NCBI GenBank assembly: GCA_947623455.1
Contig: OX392527.1
Coordinates: 30,186,201-30,250,200 of the forward strand
From: Mimachlamys varia
Taxonomy: Eukaryota; Mollusca; Bivalvia; Pectinida; Pectinidae
Direction of reading: 5' to 3'
DNA length: 64,000 nt
The notes beneath the pieces are model-generated. The model ran no database searches. It worked only from the letters and a program-made list of their open reading frames with translations, and was not told the origin of the DNA. This document shows, one piece after another, positions 48,001 to 60,000 of this stretch; the first letter of the stretch is position 1; each line of letters starts with the position of its first letter. Made by a program: the position numbers and the translations under genes.

Positions 48001-51000
48001 GATATGATAGACAGATATTTTAGTACAATCCTACAGAGATGATATGATAGACAGATATTTTAGTACAATCCTACGGAGATGATATATGATAGACAGATAT
48101 TTTAGTACAATCCTACGGAGATGATATATGATAGACAGATATTTTAATACAATCCTACGGAGATGATATATGATAGACAGATATTTTAGTACAATCCTAC
48201 GGAGATGATATGACAGACAGATATTTTAATACAATCCTACGGAGATGATATATGATAGACAGATATTTTAGTACAATCCTACGTAGATGATATGATAGAC
48301 AGATATTTTAGTACAATCCTACAGAAATGATATATGATAGACAGATATTTTAGTACAATCCTACAGATATGATATGATAGACAGATATTTTAGTACAATC
48401 CTACGGAGATGATATGACAGACAGATATTTTAGTACAATCCTACGGAGATGATATATGATAGACAGATATTTTAGTACAATCCTACGGAGATGATATATG
48501 ATAGACAGATATTTTAGTACAATCCTACGGAGATGATATGATAGACAGATATTTTAGTACAATCCTACAGAGATGATATATGATAGACAGATATTTTAAT
48601 ACAATCCTACGGAGATGATATGACAGACAGATACTTTAGTACAATCCTACGGAGATGATATGATAGACAGATATTTTAGTACAATCCTACGGAGATGATA
48701 TGACAGACAGATACTTTAGTACAATCCTACGGAGATGATATGACAGACAGATATTTTAGTACAATCCTACGGAGATGATATGATAGACAGATATTTTAGT
48801 ACAATCCTACGGAGATGATATATGATAGACAGATATTTTAGTACAATCCTACGGAGATGATATGACAGACAGATATTTTAGTACAATCCTACGGAGATGA
48901 TATGACAGACAGATATTTTAGTACAATCCTACAGAGATGATATGATAGACAGATATTTTAGTACAATCCTACGGAAATGATATGATAGACAGATATTTTA
49001 GTACAATCCTACGGAGATGATATATGATAGACAGATATTTTAGTACAATCCTACGGAAATGATATGATAGACAGATATTTCAGTACAATCCTACGGAGAT
49101 GATATATAATAGACAGATATTTTAGTACAATCCTACGGAGATGATATATGATAGACAGATATTTTAGTACAATCCTACGGAGATGATATATGATAGACAG
49201 ATATTTTAGTACAATCCTACGGAGATGATATGATAGACAGATATTTTAGTACAATCCTACGGAGATGATATATGATAGACAGATATTTTAATACAATCCT
49301 ACGGAGATGATATGATAGACAGATATTTTAATACAATCCTACGGAGATGATATGATAGACAGATATTTTAGTACAATCCTACGGAGATGATATGATAGAC
49401 AGATATTTTAATACAATCCTACAGAGATGATATGATAGACAGATATTTTAGTACAATCCTACGGAGATGATATATGATAGACAGATATTTTAGTACAATC
49501 CTACGGAGATGATATATGATAGACAGATATTTTAGTACAATCCTACGGAGATGATATGATAGACAGATATTTTAGTACAATCCTACGGAGATGATATATG
49601 ATAGACAGATATTTTAGTACAATCCTACGGAGATGATATGATAGACAGATATTTTAGTACAATCCTACGGAGATGATATGATAAGACAGATATTTTAGTA
49701 CAATCCTACGGAGATGATATGATAGACAGATATTTTAGTACAATCCTACGGAGATGATATGATAGACAGATATTTTAGTACAATCCTACGAAGATGATAT
49801 GATAGACAGATATTTTAGTACAATCCTACGGAGATGATATGATAGACAGATATTTTAGTACAATCCTACGGAGATGATATATGATAGACAGATATTTTAG
49901 TACAATCCTACGGAGATGATATATGATAGACAGATATTTTAATACAATCCTACGGAGATGATATGATAGACAGATATTTTAGTACAATCCTACGGAGATG
50001 ATATATGATAGACAGATATTTTAGTACAATCCTACGGAAATGATATGATAGACAGATATTTTAGTACAATCCTACGGAAATGATATGATAGACAGATATT
50101 TTAGTACAATCCTACGGAGATGATATATGATAGACAGATATTTTAGTACAATCCTACGGAGATGATATGATAGACAGATACATTGTTGACTGAGAACTGT
50201 AAACAGAATTGACACAAATAAGTAACAATATATTCTTGAAACAGCTTTGTGTCTTCCTTTATTACAAATCAATATGCATGCAATTGCTCTTCCAAAAGCA
50301 GGAGGTGCTGAATCTCTGCATGTAAAATTGCCCCTTTTCCAGCTGTGCACAAAGATAGATTAGATTTGTGGAAAGATGGAATGAAGCGGGGTGTCCACTG
50401 GGATTACTACACAATCTTTATAAGACTGAGCACCATCCAGGTGGGTTCCCCTAGCTACCATCCCATAGATTTACTAACATGAGAACAGATACACTCCCGC
50501 ATGCATTGTTTTTCAGGGTTCGAAATAATGTTGAATATTCAATTAAGATAAAACCTTCTAAAGAGATGCTACATAAAACTGTAATCGTTAGCAGGGAGCC
50601 TCCAGCATTAGGTAATAGTACATATGACTCCCCTTCACAGTGTAACATCACTAGTTCTTGTGACATGTTCTCCCGAATTCTGTCCAGAAAACCCACCTTG
50701 GCTTGGGGCTGGGAACAAGAGTACATCTGCACTTCACCTGACCTCTGAACCCCAGTACCTGCATACAACCCCATACCCTGGAGGTTCACATCAAATATCT
50801 GAACCATGTACAGGCTAATCAACAATACTTTTGAGTTTTACACTTGGACATTTCACAATGCGGTTTACTGATTGAAATGTTTGAATACTGTTAATACTTC
50901 ATTGTATAAAGTAGTACGGCTGTATATATCTATGCTTCAGACAAGAAACGGATTTGTTTGAATTGTACTTGTACTTGCTGTGACAAAGACCTGATCTAGG

Positions 51001-54000
51001 TTTATCACAGATCTGTATATATCATGGTTAGGGAAACACAGGGGAATATGAATGTTTTCTGAGGAGTATAATTATAACATAAATCTCAATATAGAGCTAA
51101 AGCTACCATGTGAGCAATTGCAGGTCTGGTGAAAATGAAGAGAACCAATGACATTAGCCACAGCAAGCTAGATGGAACTGAAGTAAAAGCCTGCTGATGA
51201 ACCAGCCCCCTGGGAGTTTTCCTGCTTCAAACAGAGCTGTGAGCCTGCCATACAGGTTTCTACACAATCTGCTACAGCTTTCAGCTTCTTCATGATCAGC
51301 TAGCCACTACTTTATACTTTCCCATCTTTCCCGGCCACATAATGGCTTCCATTTTAGACAAAACAGACAACAACATGACTTATGATATAGTTTTAATCTT
51401 CTACAAATGGAGTTATAAGAAGAGAATAATTACACTAATTTTTTTTTTTTTCAGTTTTCAGTTTGCAGTTTCGATAGAATGTGGACTAGTGAAATAATTA
51501 CCAGGTTACCCATTTGTAACGCTGTCACAGCAGAAAAGTTACATGCCAGGTACTACATTTACCCTTACTATACAGAGTTTGCATTGAAGCTGTCCCTATA
51601 TCTTTTTCAAGCATAGAAACTGAAAAGTAACCCACTAATTTTCAAGATTTCCCTTTAAAATATGCAGATTTAAGGGCCCCACTTATTTAGGAAAGGACCC
51701 AATTATAAAATACCCAGCATGAACCCTGCTGTAAAGTCATACCCTTTTTCTGGAAAAAAGGCAGGGTATTGGGCTGCAATCAATTAAATTATCTTGAATA
51801 TGTTCTGAATATTTATAAATATTTTGAAAAATACATGTAGTTTTTGAAAATCCACCAATACGTTAATGCATTTATATATAACTGAGTATCACAAATGAGA
51901 TCACAAACGAGACCGAATTATTTGGAATCCAAAGTCATATTACACATTAACATTTAACACAGATACTGTAAGTGATATACTTGACTTTAGGTAATTTCAG
52001 CAAGAGAGGTCCAGTATCATGAACTGATAAAACATCAACCTGGAAAATTTACAGACAAAATACATATGTACAGGGTAGCTCATTTTATGTAATAGGGCTT
52101 TAATTTCCTGTATTAAATTCTTTTTAAAATATTTCATTCACTACTTATACTTGAGGTACTGACAGGAATTCACTGGTCCACCTGAATTCATCATATAAAG
52201 GATTGTTCCTCATTTTGACCGTGTATACGGTAGTATGCCCGCAGATGGCAACAAACATATTCATTATGTACCGTGTTACTACGGTACATACACGGTCAAA
52301 ATGAGGTACAATTCTTATATTTACTTCATTCTTAATTTTAAAGTGTTATACGAAGAAAAAAAACACATTTGAAGTGGGTTGCTACGATGGTAACTACGAC
52401 GGCAGTGGTTGCTAAGATAATATAGTTCCACTTAATCTTCATCGATATATTGGTAAGTTTAGAAAATACACAGTGAATAAGACTAGTTTTCTTCATAACA
52501 GCATTTGTAAATATGGTATTGAAAACTATTACTAGCTCTTTGAACTTATTTTTTTATTAATAATGGTCATTATGTTCACGCATTGACACAGTGATCTTGT
52601 TGTGACGTGGTCCGACGTCAGACATAACAACTACAGGGCGCCACCATGTTTGCGTTACCATCAAATTTTTTTGAATGCGCATCATTTGGAATCAAAAGTT
52701 GGCTAGAAACCATATATTGTATAATCACACGAAACGGATCCCATATATATTCCATGTTTAAAAATCTTGAAGCAACCCAACAACGGTCGTCAGCGAATGC
52801 TTATTGTTCTAAGGCGCGAACAACACCGTATTTGAACAAATATCTATCTATCCGCAGAGCCTTTTTTCATTGCGTATACGTTAATATATTTGCAGTCAGA
52901 GTTTACTAAGCACAAGAAGGGTGTAAATATGTGGTAGTAACAGACTGTGTACCAATGACTAATCCAGACTCTGTGTTATCTACACACTACCAATGGTAGT
53001 AACAGACTCTGTACCAGTGACTACCCCAGGCTGTGTGTTATCTATACACTACCAATGGTAGTAACAGACTCTGTACCAGTGACTACTCCAGGCTGTGTGT
53101 TATCTATACACTACAAATGGTATAGTAACAGACTCTGTACCAGTGACTACCCCAGGCTGTGTGTTATCTGTACATTACTAATGGTAGTAACAGACTCTGT
53201 ACCAGTGACTACCCCAGGCTGTGTGTTATCTATACACTACCAATGGTAGTAACAGACTCTGTACAAGTGACTATACCTCAGGCTGTGTGTTATCTGTACA
53301 CTACCAATGGTAGTAACAGACTCTGTACCAGTGACTACCCCAGGCTGTGTGTTATCTATACACTACCAATGGTAGTAACAGACTCTGTACCAGTGACTAC
53401 CCCAGGCTGTGTGTTATCTATAAACTACCAATGGTAGTAACAGACTGTGTACCAGTGACTACCCCAGACTCTGTGTTATCTACACACTACCAATGGTAGT
53501 AACAGACTGTGTACCAGTGACTACCCCAGGCTGTGTGTTATCTACACACTACCAATGGTAGAAACAGACTGTGAACCAGTGACTACCCCAGGCTGTGTGT
53601 TATCTATACACTACCAATGGTAGTAACAGACTCTGTATCAGCGACTACCCCAGACTGTGTGTTATCTATACACTACCAATGGTAGTAACAGACTTTGTAC
53701 CAGTGACTACCCCAGGCAGTGTGTTATCTACACACTACCAATGGTAGTAACAGACTCTGTACCAGTGACTACCCCAGACTGTGTGTTATCTATACACTAC
53801 CAATGGTAGTAACAGACTTTGTACCAGTGACTACCCCAGGCTGCGTGTTATCTATACACTACCAATTGGTAGTAACAGTCTCTGTACCAGTGACTACCCC
53901 AGGCTGTGTGTTATCTACACACTACCAAGGGTAGTAACAGACTCTGTACCAGTCACTACCCTAGGCTGTGTGTTATCTGTACGCTTCTGGTAGTAACAGA

Positions 54001-57000
54001 CTCTGTACCAGTGACTACCCCAGGCTGTGTGCAGTTACCTATACACTACCAATGGTAGTAACAGACTGTGTACCAGTGACTACCCCAGGCTGTGTGTTAT
54101 CTATAGACTACCCCAGACTGTGTGTTATCTATACACTACCAATGGTAGTAACAGACTGTGTACCAGTGACTACCCCAAGCTGTGTGTTATCTATACACTA
54201 CCAATGGTAGTAACAGACTCTGTACCAGTGACTACCCCAGGCTGTGTGTTATCTACACACTACCAATGGTAGTAACAGACTCTGTACCAGTGACTACCCC
54301 AGACTGTGTGTTATATATACACTACCAATGGTAGTAACAGACTGTGTACCAGTGACTACCCCCGACTGTGTGTTATCTATACACTACCAATGGTAGAAAC
54401 AGACTCTGTATCAGTGACTACCCCAGGCTGTGTGTTATCTGTACACTACCAATGGTAGTAACAGACTGTGTACCAGTGACTACCCCAGGCTGTGTGTTAT
54501 CTGTACACTACCAATGGTAGTAACAGACTGTGTACCAGTGACTACCCCAGGCTGTGTGTTATCTATACACTACCAATGGTACTAACAGACTCTGTACCAG
54601 TGACTACCCAAGGCTGTGTGTTATCTGTACACTACCAATGGTAGTAACAGACTGTGTACCAGTGACTACCCAATGCTGTGTGTTATCTGTACATTACTAA
54701 TGGTAGTAACAGACTCTGTACCAGTGACTACCCCAGGCTGTGTGTTATCTACACACTACCAATGGTAGTAACAGACTCGGTACCAGTGACTATACCCCAG
54801 GCTGTGTGTTATCTATACACTACCAATGGTAGTAACAGACTCTGTACCAGTGACTATACCCCAGGCTGTGTGTTATCTATACACTACCAATGGTAGTAAC
54901 AGACTCGGTACCAGTGACTATACCCCAGGCTGTGTGTTATCTATACACTACCAATGGTAGTAACAGACTCTGTACCAGTGACTACCCCAGGCTTTGTGTT
55001 ATCTATACACTACCAATGGTAGTAACAGACTCTGTACCAGTGACTACCCAAGGCTGTGTGTTATCTGTACACTACCAATGGTAGTAACAGACTCTGTACC
55101 AGTGACTACCCCAGGCTGTGTGTTATCTATATACACTACCTATGGTAGTAATAGACTGGGTACCAGTGACTATACCCCAGGCTGTGTGTTATCTATACAC
55201 TTCTGGTAGTAACAGACTTTGTACCAGTTGCTATCCCAGTCTGTGTAATGCATGTGTAGTGTAGCAGTCCCTATACAAACCTGCCCTTGTTCTAGAGCTT
55301 ACATAGGGTCAATAGATCAAAAAACACCCACTTGATTTCCTGATAAGGAGGAAGATGACTTCATATCCCTACAAGCTGCTGATCTTGTCTAACCCCCACA
55401 TATACATGTATGTAAAGACTGTGCTCAATTGATTCATGTCAGTCTACCACTAAATTTACACTGGGATCGTGATCCCACAATTACAGACACATAGCACAAT
55501 TACATCTTCATAACCTTTATTACAGCCGCAGTTTTATCGTGTGTTTAATTGTTATTTTACAAATACTTATCGATATATATCAGCTTCAGATCACAAACTT
55601 TCCATCCCCATTTCAACACAGTATAACAAGAACATTCCTGGCAGATTCTAGCTTAGCTTTGACAAGTGTACAGTACTAGTACACGCATTTCAAAATATAT
55701 TGAGGAAGAAAAAATTCATATTAACAAATCAAATCCATCTACAATCTAAAAATTCTCCAGCATTAGTTTTTGTGTGAGCAACCAAGCAATGATACCATCA
55801 GATCTCAATGCCAATGAAATACTATACAGGTACTTCATGTCACAATATAATGGTGTAACTGGAGAGCGAAATATCCACAGCAGGAACATGCAGGAACAGA
55901 GTTTAATACCTGAACTTGTCCCCATCCTTGTTCTAAGTCATTATCCACCTCCCTGAAGACACAACTATATATTTACAACTCAGGTTTTGGATTTCCTCTT
56001 GCCAAGCAATGTACACCAAATGCTTGAAACAAGGGTTGGCCATAGACACCACAATTCTGTACCAAAATATGCAAAACTACACAGCTAGACCGGGGTTTGA
56101 ACATGGGACTCTTTAAACTCTTAAGCTTGTTAACCTGGTCATTGGAAATCATCCCGGTTCAATTCTACTCTGTACTATGCTCACTTTAGTCTGAAAAATG
56201 TCTTAGCAAAAGTCACTAAAGACCACGTTTCTCTTTTAGCAAATAAGAATTTCCTTTGGCAACTTTTACTCATCAGTAGAGTCAAAATTCAAGTAGATTA
56301 ATATATTGAGTTCTGATGAATTTAACATACCATTCATTGAATTGGATCAATTCTTATTATTCATTTATAGGAAGGCAGTATTTATGAAAATGGTTTATTC
56401 AACATAAATTTATTCCATTAGCAAAAGTGAGCTACAGGCATACATGTATATTTTCTTTTAGCAAATCATGTAAGCAGATCCTGACTCTGACATACAGGAC
56501 CTTCTTAGTACTGTTTGAGCCATTATCATTGCATTGAGAAGTTCCACAGTGAACTATTAAGCCAGAAGGCAACCATATCCCATAAATTATATCCAAAGAA
56601 AACATGCTGCACTACACATATTTCTTCCTTTTTAAATGTGTCTGCCGGCCCCCATATTTACTTCCTGAGGGGTCAAACCCTCAAATTCTCAACGAACAGC
56701 TTTTGTTTTTGCCACTCTACTGATGGAGGTTATAGGAAAAATCACTCTAGTCTGAGGTGCAACCGTAATCTGTATACATGTACAGATTGATCTGATAGAG
56801 CAGTTTATAGCTACGTGAAACATCAATTTATCATACCAGACAAGTTCATGCATGAATAAGTTGAATAATATTCATCAAATTTTCAATTTTTTGTATCAAT
56901 TGTATACCTTTCCCACATATTCATCAGCCAAATAATAGCTATCTCCAGTTATTGTTTAAGTTAGGTCTTGGCTTTGAACTTTTAATTGTTGTCTACTAGA

Positions 57001-60000
57001 TACTGACGTAGCTGTGAAATAACAATGAATGGTGTCATTTATCATTACCTACAGGTCACACCTACGAGAGTCATCACAGGTAAGGTGACCAGTACCCTGA
57101 GGCCACTTCATACATCTACCTGTATACTTATATACATGTGTGTTCAGGACAGTGAACAGCTTCTGTCAGCTACACCCATAAATTCTAAGATGCAGCAAGT
57201 TTAGCTCATATTTCACTAAAACAATATAATTTTGTAATTTGGACCAGATATATATATATATAAAAATATATAATGATTTATTTTTAGTTAACCCTCCTAT
57301 TACCAAGGACATATTATGTATATATTTCATATTATTTAGATCTCATTTTGAAATCTGTCATGTATATTTTTATATATTATATCCTCTGATTCAAAACTAT
57401 TTTCAGGGCCCATCATTCATACTTAAAGGTAGAGTTTAGCAATGTAATCAAATACTACTAACAAGAGGCCCAAAAAACCTTTAGCGGTCGCCAAAGTTAT
57501 AATTATTTGATACTGACATGCAGAATTAAAATTGTCCATAAATGAGGAGGAGGGGGGTGGCCCTGGTTCTGGGATGAGAAGAATTCGGCCGCAGATTAAC
57601 TATTGTCCGGTGGATGAAAGTAGAATCAATTAAATGTCTCCTTTCAGCTCTGACACCTCTATCAACAATAACTCAGCATATTGTGTGGGAAATGAGGTGC
57701 AAAGTTGTATTATATTTTAGTGCAATTTTTTGACAAAATCTCATTTGTTAAATTCTAGTTCAAGACCTCATCATGAATATTTATTGTTATAATATGGCCA
57801 GTATTTATTTATAATGACTGATTAATTATAACATATCAAATTTCTCCATGCTAGTTTAAAGAACTGATCAGTGCCACAATGGTCCAGTAAATCACAATGC
57901 TATTTAAAGCTATTGTTGGGAACTTCTGGAGAAGGTACTACAGGAAGGATAATATTGATGGTGTTGGAGTGATGGGGATGTCTAGCAGTCACATACCAGC
58001 TCTAACATACCATTCATTGATCGAAAGGAGATCTTTTATAAGGGGTTAGTGCATGGTGCATATAGTTATAATACAAGGTAAGACAGATCACAAACCAAAT
58101 GTTGATCAGGCAACTAATCAAAGATATTTGCTGTATTTAAACTCTAGGGTAGGTTAAAAGTGTAGGTAGAACCAAATTTTAATTACGGTAGGTATACACT
58201 GTAGAACACAATTTTTTTATTTAGGGTAGGTTTACACTGTAGAAACAAAGTTTTATTTAGGGTAGGTATACACTGTAGAAACCAATTGTTATTTAGGGTT
58301 CAGGTATACACTGTAGAAACAAAGTTTTATTTAGGGTAGGTATACACTGTAGAAACAAAGTTTTATTTAGGGTAGGTATACACTGTAGAAACCAATTGTT
58401 ATTTAGGGTTCAGGTATACACTGTAGAAACAAATTGTTATTTAGGGTTCAGGTATACACTGTAGAAACAAAGTTTTATTTAGGGTAGGTTTACACTGTAG
58501 GGTAGGTATACACTGTAGAAACAAAGTTTTATTTAGGGTAGGTTTACACTGTAGGGTAGGTTTACACTGTAGAAACAAAGTTTTATTTAGGGTAGGTTTA
58601 CACTGTAGAAACAAATTTTTATTTAGGGTAGGTTTACACTGTAGAAACAAATTTTTATTTAGGGTAGGTATACACTGTAGAAACCAATTGTTATTTAGGG
58701 TAGGTATACACTGTAGAAACAAAGTTTTATTTAGGGTAGGTATACACTGTAGAAACCAATTGTTATTTAGGATTCAGGTATACACTGTAGAAACAAATTG
58801 TTATTTAGGGTTCAGGTATACACCGTAGAAACAAATTGTTATTTAGGGTTCAGGTATACACTGTAGAAACAAATTGTTATTTAGGGTTCAGGTATACACT
58901 GTAGAAACTAATTGTTATTTAGGGTTCAGGTATACACTGTAGAAACAAAGTTTTATTTAGGGTTCAGGTATACACTGTAGAAACTAATTGTTATTTAGGG
59001 TTCAGGTATACACTGTAGAAACAAATTGTTATTTAGGGTTCAGGTATACACTGTAGAAACAAATTGTTATTTAGGGTTCAGGTATACACTGTAGAAACTA
59101 ATTGTTATTTAGGGTTCAGGTATACACTGTAGAAACCAATTGTTATTTAGGGTAGGTATACATTGTAGAAACCAATTGTTATTTAGGGTTCAGGTATACA
59201 CTGTAGAAACAAATTGTTATTTAGGGTTCAGGTATACACCGTAGAAACAAATTGTTATTTAGGGTTCAGGTATACACTGTAGAAACAAATTATATTTTAG
59301 GGTTCAGGTATACACTGTAGAAACAAATTTTTATTTAGGGTAGGTATACATTGTAGAAACCAATTGTTATTTAGGGTTCAGGTATACACTGTAGAAACCA
59401 ATTGTTATTTAGGGTTCAGGTATACACTGTAGAAACCAATTTTTATTTAGGGTAGGTATACACTGTAGAAACCTATTGTTATTTAGGGTTCAGGTATACA
59501 CTGTAGAAACCAATTGTTATTTAGGGTTCAGGTATACACTGTAGAAACCAATTGTTATTTAGGGTAGGTATACACTGTAGAAACAAATTGTTATTTAGGG
59601 TTCAGGTATACACTGTAGAAACCAATTGTTATTTAGGGTTCAGGTATACACTGTAGAAACAAAGTTTTATTTAGGGTAGGTATACACCGTAGAAACAAAG
59701 TTTTATTTAGGGTTCAGGTACATACTGTAGGGTAGGTACACACTGTAGGGTAGGTACACACTGTAGGGTAGGTACACACTGTAGGGTAGGTATATGCTGT
59801 AGGGTAGGTATACACTGTAGAAACTAATTGTTATTTAGGGTAGGTATACACTGTAGAAACAAATCCAACTAATGGTTGATCCTTACCTATAATAGGCACT
59901 GTATAATTCTATTTAACAAAAACAAAATCAAATATGATTATAAGTCTATATCATTTTTGGAGAGATCTCAACTTCAATAGTGCTTCTTGAAAATTGCCTT

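Noticed and set aside
50451..50825. 124-aa minus-strand frame overlapping plus-strand frames
   Set aside because: Open on both strands, no domain; more likely a repeat fragment.
52646..52909. Possible nested gene starting after GGCGCCACCATG
   Set aside because: Good Kozak-like context but no homology, no splice partner, and located within fringe intron 1; probably chance or a dispersed repeat.
58143..59868. TTTAGGG motif repeated about 45 times, suggesting interstitial telomere
   Set aside because: The hexamer occurs once per 36-38-bp unit, not as contiguous TTAGGG; ordinary minisatellite.
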